Source: Paludibacteraceae bacterium
Lineage (GTDB): Bacteria > Bacteroidota > Bacteroidia > Bacteroidales > Paludibacteraceae
Reading direction: 5' to 3'
Assembly (NCBI GenBank): GCA_017450685.1
Contig: JAFSTB010000020.1
Location: forward strand, 1 to 64,000
Length of the DNA stretch: 64,000 nt
Positions 13,433 through 22,857 of this stretch are shown piece by piece (the stretch's first letter is position 1; each line of letters opens with the position of its first letter). The notes below the pieces were generated by a model. That model had not been told where the DNA came from. It searched no databases and worked only from the letters and a program-made list of their open reading frames with translations. A program made the position numbers and the translations under genes.

Positions 13433-16080
13433 AGGTCTTTGCGTTTGAGTTTGTTGCCTGTGGTTAACTTAGCCACGTACATCCTTCCGCGAACCATTGC
13501 AGAAGTATGTATATCCACTTGTGAAGCACCGGTAGGAATAGCGTATTCGCCTACTAATCTGCCGTCTATGGTATAGACGAACATCTTATGTCCTTCGGTC
13601 AGGGGTGAGGGTAGGAAGGCTTTCAGGTGTCCGTCGGAGGCTACATTGACGGTGAACTGTTTGCTTGTGTTGGTGGTGCCTGCCAAGGTACGCACTCTCT
13701 GTGTCGGACCTTGGGCACTGGTATGACGCTCACAACCCTTGTTCTCCTGACAGATAAGGTAATAGAAATAGTCGGTGTTAGGCTCTAATCCGGCAATAAG
13801 GGCTTTGGTGGTCTTGCTGTTGATGCGATATTCGTTGTCGCGATATATATACACCGGATGTTGCGCTAATGTTGTGTTCAGTGCTTGCAGTGTGACATCG
13901 CCTGTGCTCTGAATGAGATGATAGAGCAGCTGGTAGCGGCGATAGTGTCCTTCTTGCGGCACGGCAATGCTATGTTGTTGTGAGGCTTGGTTGCTCGAAC
14001 GAATGGTGATTGCCGTTATCGAATCCCAAGTAACACCGTCATCGGCTGAGGCTTGAATGATGATCTCTCCGTGTTTGGGCTTGGTGGTTGTGGCGTAGTT
14101 ATGCTTGAATTTGATGTCAATGTCGGTTAAGTCGGTAGGGAAGAGAGGTGAGATATATGTGTCGCCCTCTTTGCTCAGTGTCTTGTCTGGGAAGAGCGCT
14201 TCTGTGAAGGGTTCGTCTTTGAGTGAATAGACGGTGAGGTAGTACAGTTCGGCATCTGTCTGCCTTTCCCAGCGAGCGATGAACGAGTATGGTCCCACCT
14301 CTGCTGCTTCCGTCGGCTGTACGGCTGTTATCAGCACCTCGCGCTCCGACTGACCGTAGAGCAGAGCCTGAGTGGCTTGAGTGAGATTGCGGATACCAAT
14401 CGACAAGATGCCGCTCTCCGTGGCGCAGGTCTCACTCGGATAGTAGCGTATATATAAGGTGCGACTGTAACTGGCTGCGTCAGTCACTTCATCCCATATA
14501 GTGTCGTTCGACCAATGAACACCGTCCAAACTGATCTGGAAAGCGTCGTCGTTGGTGGTGAAGAAGATCTTATCGTCTTGCAGGTCTGTTCCGTTGATGT
14601 CCACCGTCCTTACCTCAAAACGGGTAGGCTCATTGTCTAACATGTCCGTTTGTAGGTTCTGCCAGTCGTTGCCAATAAAGCGCAATCCCGAACCGGTGTC
14701 CTTGCCGAAATGGAAGATGACCTGTGTGTCATTGAAGGTCTGTATGTTGTTCAACTGATAATCAAGCAGTATGTCTCCGGTGTTGGTGGTAGGAACGAAA
14801 GAGGTCACATTGAAAGTGCCGGGGTAGGTGTCGGAACCGGAAGCGGTGACAGGACTCTTATAGTAAGCCTCGCAGATGTCGTAACCCAACGGTTTAGTGT
14901 TGTTAGGCGTGTTGTTATCCCATTTGCCTTTGTGGAAGGTGATGTGTGATATCAGCAGCCCTTTGCCGGGGATGGCGTTGGTATGTGCATCCCAACCCAC
15001 GTGCTGACGGTTCTCCACTAACCAGTATTCAGTAGGGTTAGGTGTGTATGCCTGCATGTTATGTTTGGTGGTGGCTATCAGGTAGGCTTTGTTGGATGTC
15101 TCTATCGGCTCTAACAGATAGTCGGCGGTGTTGGTCAACTGTTCGGGGGTGAGCCAACCTAACATAAAACGCTCATAGGCAGAGTAAGCAGGCGGTGTGC
15201 GACCCTCGTTGTTGTAGTTGCCGCTACACATTATATCCCAAGTACCTACGGTATAAATCTCGCTGTCGGCGGTGTTGTAGAGGTCGTCTAAGCCTAAGAC
15301 GTGACTGAACTCGTGGCAGAAAGTGCCGATGCCGCATTGGTTGGTGCCAAACCAGCCGCGCAACTCAGAGGTGCAGGCATAGTCCCATATCCATTTGCCA
15401 TCCACTGAATAACGCACCCAACTGCCGCCTTCTTCAATGGCTGCCATCGAACGGTGAGGCCATACGGCAGAAGAAGGACCACCCTCGGCGGGATTCAAAC
15501 CAGCATAATAAACGAACACATTGTCAATATAGCCGTCGCTGTTATAGTCATACTGCGTGAAATCAACACCATCGATATCGTCTGCCAACTCACATGCCTC
15601 AATAATCATACGTGCCGGTTCGGATTTGTAGTATGACCTGTTATGCGACAGAGTGTAAGGACCATACACATCAAATGTGGGCTGAAACTGCCCGTTGGAA
15701 CTCTCAATGAAATAGTCGCGTGCCGAACCCGTGCCGCCATTGTCGGAATAACCCTGCTCATTGAGCATATTGCTGAAAGCAAGGTTGGGGTTGGACACAG
15801 AGAACGGTACATCAGGATATGCCACTAAGATCACTATACTTCTCACCTCACCTTTCGCGGGAAAGGTGGTCTGAAACTGCACCTCGGCAGGCAAACGCCT
15901 TATACCTTGTATCTCACGAGATGGCATACGCGAACCCTGTGAATCAACACGATAATGGTAATACTCGTCACCCACTATGCCTATGCCCGGTTTTGCTATC
16001 ACTGCATAGAGCGAACCAACCGACATAAGACCTGCCAACAACAATGCGGTACGCATACCGCTCAACAACCTGTTTATCAT
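13411..16080 (-). CDS. Secreted M6-family metalloprotease
   Basis: A zinc protease of the immune inhibitor A type (M6), exported. From the start at 16080 (MINRLLSGMRTALLLAG...) it is 889 residues; an alternative start at 16056 (MRTALLL) gives a tidier signal peptide. The catalytic motif HEFSHVLGLDDLY is complete, followed by the met-turn-like WDIMCSGNY. After the protease domain come beta-rich segments and a C-terminal domain (KMFVYTIDGRLVGEY...VAKLTTGNKLKRKDLWAKFLY) like type IX secretion sorting domains. The promoter at 16205-16237 probably serves this gene and the downstream prmC, recX and trxB. Confidence 0.9.
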   Translation of the reverse strand: MINRLLSGMRTALLLAGLMSVGSLYAVIAKPGIGIVGDEYYHYRVDSQGSRMPSREIQGIRRLPAEVQFQTTFPAKGEVRSIVILVAYPDVPFSVSNPNLAFSNMLNEQGYSDNGGTGSARDYFIESSNGQFQPTFDVYGPYTLSHNRSYYKSEPARMIIEACELADDIDGVDFTQYDYNSDGYIDNVFVYYAGLNPAEGGPSSAVWPHRSMAAIEEGGSWVRYSVDGKWIWDYACTSELRGWFGTNQCGIGTFCHEFSHVLGLDDLYNTADSEIYTVGTWDIMCSGNYNNEGRTPPAYSAYERFMLGWLTPEQLTNTADYLLEPIETSNKAYLIATTKHNMQAYTPNPTEYWLVENRQHVGWDAHTNAIPGKGLLISHITFHKGKWDNNTPNNTKPLGYDICEAYYKSPVTASGSDTYPGTFNVTSFVPTTNTGDILLDYQLNNIQTFNDTQVIFHFGKDTGSGLRFIGNDWQNLQTDMLDNEPTRFEVRTVDINGTDLQDDKIFFTTNDDAFQISLDGVHWSNDTIWDEVTDAASYSRTLYIRYYPSETCATESGILSIGIRNLTQATQALLYGQSEREVLITAVQPTEAAEVGPYSFIARWERQTDAELYYLTVYSLKDEPFTEALFPDKTLSKEGDTYISPLFPTDLTDIDIKFKHNYATTTKPKHGEIIIQASADDGVTWDSITAITIRSSNQASQQHSIAVPQEGHYRRYQLLYHLIQSTGDVTLQALNTTLAQHPVYIYRDNEYRINSKTTKALIAGLEPNTDYFYYLICQENKGCERHTSAQGPTQRVRTLAGTTNTSKQFTVNVASDGHLKAFLPSPLTEGHKMFVYTIDGRLVGEYAIPTGASQVDIHTSAMVRGRMYVAKLTTGNKLKRKDLWAKFLY

Positions 16081-16204
16081 ACCTTTGTAATCTGAATATT
16101 TCACATCCCATGGTAGCACTTCTAATGGCTTCTATGGCTTTTTTTCACCCTTTGACGCTCGTTTGGTACGAATTTTGAACATCCTCTTTCGGGCGAAAAG
16201 TCGT

Positions 16205-16237
16205 GCAAAATTAGCCCTTTTGGTTGGAGTGTGCAAA
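16205..16237 (-). promoter_or_regulatory. Promoter of the M6 protease-prmC-recX-trxB set
   Basis: On the minus strand TTTG (16234-16237), a 21-base spacer and TAATTTTG (16205-16212) fit the Bacteroidota consensus. The predicted transcript starts near 16198, about 120 bases before the start codon. Confidence 0.7.
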
Positions 16238-16264
16238 TATTTGCGCAAAAAATGCTAACTTTGT

Positions 16265-16295
16265 TTGACAATTCATAATAAAAGGCGTACCTTTG
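16265..16295 (+). promoter_or_regulatory. Promoter of the C10 protease gene
   Basis: A TTG at about 16265 and TACCTTTG at 16288-16295 with a 20-base spacer. The leader to the ATG at 16368 is about 65 bases. Confidence 0.75.
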
Positions 16296-16367
16296 CACCG
16301 ATTTATGCGCAAAAAATATCTTTTTGACAAAACATAATCAATTTTTTTGACCAATTCAAATAAGTGT

Positions 16368-17540
16368 ATGAAGAAACAATTTCTCTTTATGGCTTGCTTA
16401 ATGGCAAGTACCTTGTGGGCTGTTGAGCCTGCAGATGTTGTGCGTGCATACGACCACGCCAACGGTGGATATGTGTTGGTTGATGCTTCGGGTGAGGTGC
16501 TGGCTTTTAGCAAGGACGGCTCGGTGGCTGACGACTTGGAGTCGCTGCAAGCAGTCTTGGAAGCCGAAGGACTGACACTGGAAGTGATGCCGCAAAGAGC
16601 CGCTAATGCTGATGGTGACGGATATGAGATACCCGAGTTGGCTGCCGACTCGGTTGGTCCGCTGCTTAAAGACATTGCCTTCAGTCAGTCGGCACCCTAC
16701 AACTTGATGACACCACTTGACTCAAAAAACAACTACCGCCGTTGTGTAACAGGCTGTGTCGCCACCGCTATGGCTGAGATAATGACCTACTGGCGTTGGC
16801 CCGAGAAGTGCAACCCAACAGTGGTTACCTATCATGCTGCACACCTCGATCAAGACCTTACTATCGACTACGATACGATGGCTTTCGACTGGGATAATAT
16901 CCTGCCTTACTATGCCAACGGTGCTTCCGGCACTAAGCAGCAGCAGATGGCTGTGAGCCGACTGATGTGGGCTTGCGGTGTAGCTGCACACATGAACTAC
17001 ACCTCCGGCTCCAGCGGCACACAGTCCAACCTCGTGCCCGACGCTTTTGTTAAGCAGTTTAACTATGCACGCGGTGTCTCTTTCGACGCACGTGGCGACT
17101 ATACCGACAATGCCTTCAACGAAATGCTCATCGAAGAACTGGATGCTGCCAGACCTATGTATGCCTCAGGTCAATATACCGGCACCGAAGTGGGTTTTGA
17201 CGGCGGACACGCTTTTGTTATTGACGGATATGCCTATTTGGTGAAAGATGTGAACAAAACCAAACCCTATTTCCACTTCAACTGGGGTTGGAACGGCACC
17301 GACCAAAAAGGTCGTCGCTACCTGTGGTATCGTCTCTCCAGCGGTAAGGATTTGGCTCCGTATATAAGTGGTCTGCAAGTCATTCGCGGTCTGCAACCTA
17401 ACCGTGCTACACCTGTGGAAGAAACTGAAATGCAAACCATTGACAACGGCAAAATATATGACATCTTAGGTCGCGAGGTGAGCGAAACCAAGTCCGGACA
17501 ACTATATATCCGCAACGGAAAGAAATACATAGCCAAATAA
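16368..17540 (+). CDS. Secreted C10 (streptopain-like) cysteine protease
   Basis: A 390-residue preproprotease. It has a signal peptide (MKKQFLFMACLMASTLWA), then a propeptide of about 90 residues with an inhibitor-like segment (VLVDASGEVLAFSKDG). The mature C10 domain carries the nucleophile Cys130 in TGCVATAMAEIMTYW and the catalytic His in GGHAFVIDGYAY; the FNWGWNG motif follows. The end (NGKIYDILGREV, then LYIRNGKKYIAK) resembles a short type IX secretion tail. The start at 16368 is preferred over an ATG 21 bases upstream because it begins the signal peptide. It is monocistronic, with a strong terminator after it, and probably digests proteins outside the cell. Confidence 0.92.
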   Translation: MKKQFLFMACLMASTLWAVEPADVVRAYDHANGGYVLVDASGEVLAFSKDGSVADDLESLQAVLEAEGLTLEVMPQRAANADGDGYEIPELAADSVGPLLKDIAFSQSAPYNLMTPLDSKNNYRRCVTGCVATAMAEIMTYWRWPEKCNPTVVTYHAAHLDQDLTIDYDTMAFDWDNILPYYANGASGTKQQQMAVSRLMWACGVAAHMNYTSGSSGTQSNLVPDAFVKQFNYARGVSFDARGDYTDNAFNEMLIEELDAARPMYASGQYTGTEVGFDGGHAFVIDGYAYLVKDVNKTKPYFHFNWGWNGTDQKGRRYLWYRLSSGKDLAPYISGLQVIRGLQPNRATPVEETEMQTIDNGKIYDILGREVSETKSGQLYIRNGKKYIAK

Positions 17541-17571
17541 GGCTCAGGCGGAATACTGACCTCTAAGATAA

Positions 17572-17614
17572 ACCATCATCGGCGATATGAAACATATTGC
17601 CGATGATGGTTTTT
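17572..17614. terminator. Bidirectional terminator between C10 protease and DUF2461 gene
   Basis: A 12-bp perfect stem (accatcatcggc/gccgatgatggt) with a 15-base loop and a T-run (17610-17614) lies between convergent genes. Confidence 0.85.
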
Positions 17615-17650
17615 CCGGGTGGAGGTTTAACCCCCGACGGTCATAATGAA

Positions 17651-18334
17651 TTAGTATAGTTCGAATGTGAAGTTAAGGAAGTCGTTCAGCGGTTTGGCTG
17701 CTAAGGTGGCTTCCATCACAAGGTCTAAGAAGTCGGGCCGGCACACCTGCTCATCGCTGAAGAAGGTGGATACGGTGAAGGCTTTGCGTTTGAGCCAGTC
17801 GGCATGAGGATGATTAGCGTCGAAACCTGCCGGCACTTTTTTCAGCATATTATAGGTGTCGAAGTCGGTGAAGAACCGTTGCCATTGTCGGCTGCTCATT
17901 ATCTGTTCCAGTTCGTCGGCATTGGCTTGTATCTCTTGCCGCAGTTCTTTGAGCAGTTCGGGTTGCGGATTCCACATACCGGCAGCGAACATACATTGTC
18001 CGGGTTGGATATGCACATAATAACCTGCTTTGACGGATTTCTTGCCGCCTGAATGAGGTACACCGGGGGTTGGTGCGGCAGGATAAGTGCCAAACCAAGT
18101 CTTGTAGGGACTCTTATCCACGCGGAAACGTATATCGCGGTAGATGCGCCATATACAGTCCGACGGAGTAAGAGTGGCAAAAGTGGGCTCATAAGTGGTC
18201 AGACGCTCTATGTATTGTGCGGTGAATGTCTCAAAACGCTTGTGGCAACGGAGATAACGCTCTTTGTTGAGGTTGAACCACTCGCGGTCGTTATGAAGGG
18301 CTAACTCTGAAAGAAAATCTAATGTCTCGCGCAT
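17651..18334 (-). CDS. DUF2461-family protein (TIGR02453)
   Basis: The 227-residue soluble protein matches the DUF2461 family: the start ETLDFLSELALHNDREWF, the conserved IYRDIRFRVDKSPYKTWFG, and YYVHIQPGQCMFAAGMW. The biochemical role of the family is unknown to me. It follows rfbD after 5 bases on the same strand and so is probably co-transcribed with the dTDP-rhamnose genes, although a functional link is not established. No membrane segment or signal peptide. Confidence 0.88.
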   Translation of the reverse strand: MRETLDFLSELALHNDREWFNLNKERYLRCHKRFETFTAQYIERLTTYEPTFATLTPSDCIWRIYRDIRFRVDKSPYKTWFGTYPAAPTPGVPHSGGKKSVKAGYYVHIQPGQCMFAAGMWNPQPELLKELRQEIQANADELEQIMSSRQWQRFFTDFDTYNMLKKVPAGFDANHPHADWLKRKAFTVSTFFSDEQVCRPDFLDLVMEATLAAKPLNDFLNFTFELY

Positions 18335-18339
18335 AGGTG

Positions 18340-19197
18340 TTACAGTTGTTTCAGACAGCGGTTAAGAGCCTCTGTCCAATAAGGTATGGTGAGTGAAAAG
18401 GTCTGTTTGATCTTCGCTTTGTCCAATACGGAGTAGTGCGGACGCGGAGTACGATATGCATATTCTTCACTGCGTATGGGGCGTACAGCACAAACGATGG
18501 GTTCAGAGGGGTGCTGCTCATTATACAAGCGGAAGATCTCGTGTGTGAAGTCGAACCACGAGCATACACCTTCGTTAGTGAAATGATAGATACCGCTTTT
18601 CCACTCTTGGTGGCAGATGATGGCATAGATGGCGGTGGCAAGGTCGGCTGCATAAGTGGGAGTACCTATCTGGTCATAAACAACACCCAACTCCGACTTC
18701 TCTTTGCCCAAACGGAGCATCGTCTTAACAAAATTATTTCCGAAGGACGAGTACAACCAAGCCGTACGCAAGATGACAGCATCGGGTGTAAGAGACAGAA
18801 GTCGCTTCTCTCCCTCTAATTTTGTTCTGCCGTATGCCGTCTGTGGCTCCACCTCATCGTCCTCACGACAAGGCATAAAACCTTTGCCGGAAAAAACATA
18901 GTCGGTACTCACATGGATAATCTTCTTGCCTGTCCGTGCAAGGTTAGCCACTGCTTCGGCGTTGATAATAAGTGCGGTTGGTTCATCGTCCTCGGCTTTG
19001 TCCACATTGGTGTAAGCCGCACAATTGACGATAAGGTCTATATTGTTTGACTCTACGTATGACGACACTGCCTCACCGGAGGTGATGTCCAACTCGGCTA
19101 TGTCAGTGAAAAAATATCGGTGTTCGGGATGCAAGGCCGACTGCACACGCATCTCATTGCCTAACTGACCGTTAGAACCCGTAATAAGAATATTCAT
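18340..19197 (-). CDS. rfbD: dTDP-4-dehydrorhamnose reductase
   Basis: Last step of dTDP-L-rhamnose synthesis, an NADPH-dependent extended SDR. The 285-residue product begins MNILITGSNGQLG (Rossmann GxxGxxG) and has the STDYVFSGKG segment and the catalytic YGRTKLEGE (YxxxK). It lies 22 bases downstream of rfbC, and the two share the promoter at 19795-19802. rfbA and rfbB are not in the window. The product would feed surface polysaccharide assembly. Confidence 0.93.
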   Translation of the reverse strand: MNILITGSNGQLGNEMRVQSALHPEHRYFFTDIAELDITSGEAVSSYVESNNIDLIVNCAAYTNVDKAEDDEPTALIINAEAVANLARTGKKIIHVSTDYVFSGKGFMPCREDDEVEPQTAYGRTKLEGEKRLLSLTPDAVILRTAWLYSSFGNNFVKTMLRLGKEKSELGVVYDQIGTPTYAADLATAIYAIICHQEWKSGIYHFTNEGVCSWFDFTHEIFRLYNEQHPSEPIVCAVRPIRSEEYAYRTPRPHYSVLDKAKIKQTFSLTIPYWTEALNRCLKQL

Positions 19198-19219
19198 GTC
19201 AATGAAAGTGAAGAGTGTA

Positions 19220-19774
19220 TTACCATTGGAAGGGCGACTGCAAGTCGCGGAAGAGCGGATGGTGTTGGTCTTTGTCGCTCAGTATGCGTTGGTCGGCAGG
19301 TACTTGCCAATCAATATGCAAGTCCTCGTCGGAAAGCATCAGTCCGCCTTCGGCTTCTGGGTGGTAGAAATTGTCGCACTTATAAGCAAAGGTGGCTGTC
19401 TCGCTCAACACCGAAAAACCGTGTGCAAAACCGTGAGGAATAAAAAACTGCAAGTGGTTCTCAGCGGTCAGTTCAACGGCAAAATGTTGTCCGTAGGTAG
19501 GACTGCCCTTGCGTAAATCCACTGCCACATCCAACACCCTGCCTATCAAACAACTCACTAATTTTGCCTGTGTGAAGGGTGGACGCTGAAAATGCAAACC
19601 GCGCACCACACCGTAACTCGAACATGATTGGTTATCTTGCACAAAATCAGCATCTATACCTGCTGCACGATAACGCTTACGATTATATGTCTCCATAAAA
19701 TAGCCGCGCTGATCACAAAAAACCTGCGGCTTAAGAATAAGCAAACCCGCAATAGGGGTGGTCTGTATCTCCAT
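19220..19774 (-). CDS. rfbC: dTDP-4-dehydrorhamnose 3,5-epimerase
   Basis: Epimerises the dTDP-4-keto-6-deoxyglucose intermediate of rhamnose synthesis. The 184-residue product from the start at 19774 (MEIQTTPIAGLLILKPQVF) shows the family's DQRGYFMETYN, the catalytic-His region VVRGLHFQ and PHGFAHGFSVLSE. The longer frame to 19828 is rejected because it overlaps the promoter TACCTTTG (minus strand, 19795-19802). It forms an operon with rfbD and the DUF2461 gene. Confidence 0.93.
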   Translation of the reverse strand: MEIQTTPIAGLLILKPQVFCDQRGYFMETYNRKRYRAAGIDADFVQDNQSCSSYGVVRGLHFQRPPFTQAKLVSCLIGRVLDVAVDLRKGSPTYGQHFAVELTAENHLQFFIPHGFAHGFSVLSETATFAYKCDNFYHPEAEGGLMLSDEDLHIDWQVPADQRILSDKDQHHPLFRDLQSPFQW

Positions 19775-19794
19775 AACTATCTCATTTTTCCCTG

Positions 19795-19802
19795 CAAAGG
19801 TA
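19795..19802 (-). promoter_or_regulatory. Promoter element of rfbC-rfbD-DUF2461
   Basis: On the minus strand it reads TACCTTTG, about 20 bases before the rfbC start codon, implying a very short leader. It lies back to back with the plus-strand element at 19834-19841. Confidence 0.7.
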
Positions 19803-19833
19803 ACGCAAATTTGTGAGACTGCAAACATTTTCG

Positions 19834-19841
19834 TACCTTTG
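19834..19841 (+). promoter_or_regulatory. Promoter element of the second M6 protease gene
   Basis: TACCTTTG, 28 bases before the chosen start codon at 19870. This supports that start over the upstream ATG at 19813. Confidence 0.7.
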
Positions 19842-19869
19842 CGGCGAAAATCAGATAAACAGAAGTGTT

Positions 19870-21372
19870 ATGAAGTCATTTTTTCCTTCGTTCATTCTCT
19901 TATTCATACTCCTCTTTTCTTCTCTTTCGTCTCAGGCAGTGCCTCCCATAAGTGGCGGTTCAGAACCTCGTCGTCCGCGTGTGGCGCGTCCCGCTTCCAT
20001 CTCACCGCGCTTCATCAGTCCGCGCCAACGCTCGGTGGGAGAACGTAACCTCGCCCCGAAAGGACTGCTCATCCTCGCACAGTTTACCGACCTCACCTTC
20101 CAGTCAACCAACGACTTAGAGGCATTTAAACAGTTAGCCAATGGCGTGACATATACGCATAATGGTGCCTATTGTTCGGCGCAAGCCTATTTTGTTGCAC
20201 AGTCTGACGGACAGTATGTGCCGCAGTTTGATGTGGTAGGCCCTGTCACTCTGCCGCACAACTATGCTTACTATGGCACCAACGATGCTTCCGGCTACGA
20301 CCAATATACCGCTGATTTCGTGATGGATGCCGTTGCTCAAGCGGATGCAGAGGTCGATTTTACGGAATATGACAACGATAAGGATGGTGTTATCGACTTC
20401 GTCTATATCATCTACGCCGGCAAAGGTGAAGCCGACGGTGGCAATGCCAACACCATCTGGCCGCATAACTGGGATATGATTTCCAATTTCTACTACGGTT
20501 ATACCAACCAATCCGTTTATTATTACAAGACTGAGAAGGACTACCGCCTGCCTCAGTATGATGGTGTTACGCTCAACGACTATGCCTGTTCGGCTGAGTT
20601 GGCAGGCAACGGCAACCGAACCACTATAGGTGTTATATGCCACGAGTTCAGCCACGTACTCGGTCTGCCCGACTACTATACCACCTCCGACGATGCTACC
20701 GTTGTCGAAAACATGACACCCGGTGCGTGGTCGCTTATGGGATACGGATGCTATCTGGCAAGCGGAAACGTGCCATGTAACTATTCGGCTTTCGATAAAT
20801 ATTATATGCAGTGGGTGACACCTCAGGTGTTATGGCAGTCGCAAACAGTCACAATGCCTGCCGATGGCAAGACCTATTTCCTCATCACGCGCGACGGTGC
20901 TATGCCTGCCGATGGTGCTATGACAGCCGACACTGTCTATTACATAGAGAACCGACAATATGAAGGTTTGGATAAACACCTTCCCGGCCACGGAATGTTA
21001 GTGTGGCAGGTGGTCTATGACTATGCACAATGGCTCAATAATACACCCAACAACTACACTGTCCGCTACGCCTTGCTCACTGCCGACGACAGCCGACCTT
21101 ATTCTTCCGACAAATGGGGAGGTATGAAAGAGGGTGTTCCCTTCCCCGGTAACACCAACCGTCAGTCGCTCTCTCTCTTCGGCTTTAAGTTAGAGCAGAT
21201 AGAGGAGTCAGATTTAGGTGTCATCTCTTTCCGCTTCGTCAATCCGTTGATGCCCACTGCATTGGATGACATAGAAACATCGGCTGCAACCGACAAAGTG
21301 TTGCACAACGGTCGTCTGCTTATTTTGCGCAACGGCTTAACCTACGACCTGCAAGGACAAAGAGTAAAATAA
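19870..21372 (+). CDS. Secreted M6-family metalloprotease, second copy
   Basis: A 500-residue secreted zinc protease, distant from the protein at 13411-16080 but of the same family. It has a signal peptide MKSFFPSFILLFILLFSSL, then an Arg/Pro-rich segment (EPRRPRVARPASISPRF). The core has the active site HEFSHVLGLPDYY and the SLMGYG met-turn-like segment. The tail NGRLLILRNGLTYDLQGQRVK closely resembles that of the giant protein (NGNLFILRDGKLFNATGSQVK), consistent with a shared sorting route. It shows the Asp-rich pattern YDNDKDGVIDF, probably calcium binding, which in the first copy reads YDYNSDGYIDN. Probably monocistronic or read through into the YqeY-like gene 18 bases downstream. Confidence 0.9.
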   Translation: MKSFFPSFILLFILLFSSLSSQAVPPISGGSEPRRPRVARPASISPRFISPRQRSVGERNLAPKGLLILAQFTDLTFQSTNDLEAFKQLANGVTYTHNGAYCSAQAYFVAQSDGQYVPQFDVVGPVTLPHNYAYYGTNDASGYDQYTADFVMDAVAQADAEVDFTEYDNDKDGVIDFVYIIYAGKGEADGGNANTIWPHNWDMISNFYYGYTNQSVYYYKTEKDYRLPQYDGVTLNDYACSAELAGNGNRTTIGVICHEFSHVLGLPDYYTTSDDATVVENMTPGAWSLMGYGCYLASGNVPCNYSAFDKYYMQWVTPQVLWQSQTVTMPADGKTYFLITRDGAMPADGAMTADTVYYIENRQYEGLDKHLPGHGMLVWQVVYDYAQWLNNTPNNYTVRYALLTADDSRPYSSDKWGGMKEGVPFPGNTNRQSLSLFGFKLEQIEESDLGVISFRFVNPLMPTALDDIETSAATDKVLHNGRLLILRNGLTYDLQGQRVK

Positions 21373-21390
21373 CCTATAAATAAATACAAT

Positions 21391-21843
21391 ATGACCTTAT
21401 TCGACCAAGTAAGCGAGGATATAAAAAAAGCGATGCTCGCTAAAGATAAAGTGGCATTAGATGCACTGCGCGGAGTGAAAAAAGAGTTTTTGGAAGCCAA
21501 GACAGCACCGGGTAGCAACGGTGAACTGCCGGATGAACAGGCACTGCGAATACTACAAAAATTAGTTAAGCAACGCAAAGAGGCTGCCGAGATGTACACC
21601 GCTGCAGCACGACCCGAATTGGCGGAAGAAGAACTCAACCAATGTCGCATCATCGAACAATATCTGCCGCAGATGATGTCGGAAGATGAACTCAGACAAG
21701 CCCTCGAACAAATAATAGCACAAGTGGGTGCTACCGGTCCGCAAGATATGGGAAAAGTGATGGGCGTTGCCACCAAAAGCCTTGCAGGCAAAGCAGAAGG
21801 TAGAGCCATAAGCACTATGGTCAAAACACTGCTTGCTAAATAA
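21391..21843 (+). CDS. YqeY / GatB-related domain protein
   Basis: The 150-residue product matches the YqeY family (related to the tail domain of the GatB amidotransferase subunit): MTLFDQVSEDIKKAMLAKDK, LDALRGVKKEFLEAK, QKLVKQRKEAAEMY, the EEELNQCRIIEQYLPQMMS segment and the ending MGKVMGVATKSLAGKAEGR. The family is thought to interact with tRNA, although its exact role is unsettled. It lies 18 bases after the M6 protease gene. Confidence 0.9.
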   Translation: MTLFDQVSEDIKKAMLAKDKVALDALRGVKKEFLEAKTAPGSNGELPDEQALRILQKLVKQRKEAAEMYTAAARPELAEEELNQCRIIEQYLPQMMSEDELRQALEQIIAQVGATGPQDMGKVMGVATKSLAGKAEGRAISTMVKTLLAK

Positions 21844-21878
21844 ACCTACTGCGCTCGATAGACACCTAAGAGGTAGGT

Positions 21879-22820
21879 CTATCTCTCTGCTCGCATCGGA
21901 TTATGCAAGAAGTCCTCGTAAGCCAAGCGTATGCCGTCCTCCAGTTCGGTCTTGTAAGTCCAACCTAAAGCAGTGGCTTTGCTCACGTCAAGCAGTTTGC
22001 GGGGGGTGCCGTTAGGACGAGTGGTGTCCCACTCAATACGACCTGTATAACCTACCACCTTGGCTACTAACTCGGTCAATGCACGAATAGTCAGTTCTTT
22101 GCCTGTTCCCGCATTGACTGTTTCGTTACCCGAATAGTTGTTCATCAGGAACACGCAGAGGTTAGCGAGGTCGTCCACATAGAGGAACTCCCTGAGCGGT
22201 GAACCGTCGCCCCAGCAGGTTACTGATGCGGCATGGGCTTCTTTAGCTTCGTGGAAACGGCGAATGAGTGCCGGCAGGACGTGACTGTGTTCGGGGTGGT
22301 AGTTGTCGTTCGGTCCGTAGAGGTTGGTCGGCATGACGCTGATGTAGTCTGTGCCGTACTGGCGATTGAGGAACTCGCAGTATTTGAGTCCGCTTATCTT
22401 GGCGAGGGCATACGCTTCGTTGGTCTTTTCCAATTCGCCTGTCAGCAGACACTGCTCGGTCATAGGTTGCGATGCCATACGCGGGTAGATGCACGACGAA
22501 CCGAGGAACTCCAGTTTCTTGCAGCCGTTCCGCCATGCCGAGTGGATGACGTTCATTTCCAGAATCATGTTCTCGTACATAAAGTCCGCCAATGCGTTTT
22601 GGTTGGCAACGATACCGCCCACTTTGGCGGCGGCAAGAAAGACATATTCGGGTTTCTCTGTTGCGAAGAACTGCTCCACGGCTTCTTGTCGCGTCAGGTC
22701 CAACTCTTTATGTGTGCGTACGATAAGGTTGGTGTATCCTTGCCGTTGCAACTCGCGGACGATGGCACTGCCCACCATTCCTCTATGTCCGGCAACGTAA
22801 ATCTTACTATTCTTTTCCAT
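21879..22820 (-). CDS. fcl: GDP-L-fucose synthase
   Basis: Converts GDP-4-keto-6-deoxymannose to GDP-L-fucose (epimerase and reductase). The 313-residue extended SDR has the NADP motif [10 protein letters not shown], the catalytic SSCIYPRMA and [13 protein letters not shown] (Ser/YxxxK) and the [24 protein letters not shown] family signature. It is 37 bases downstream of gmd on the same strand, so the two form an operon giving activated fucose, which fits the fucosyltransferase-like gene at 46301. Confidence 0.95.
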   Translation of the reverse strand: MEKNSKIYVAGHRGMVGSAIVRELQRQGYTNLIVRTHKELDLTRQEAVEQFFATEKPEYVFLAAAKVGGIVANQNALADFMYENMILEMNVIHSAWRNGCKKLEFLGSSCIYPRMASQPMTEQCLLTGELEKTNEAYALAKISGLKYCEFLNRQYGTDYISVMPTNLYGPNDNYHPEHSHVLPALIRRFHEAKEAHAASVTCWGDGSPLREFLYVDDLANLCVFLMNNYSGNETVNAGTGKELTIRALTELVAKVVGYTGRIEWDTTRPNGTPRKLLDVSKATALGWTYKTELEDGIRLAYEDFLHNPMRAER

Positions 22821-22857
22821 AGTGTTATATTATACCATATTCATTTTTAATATAATA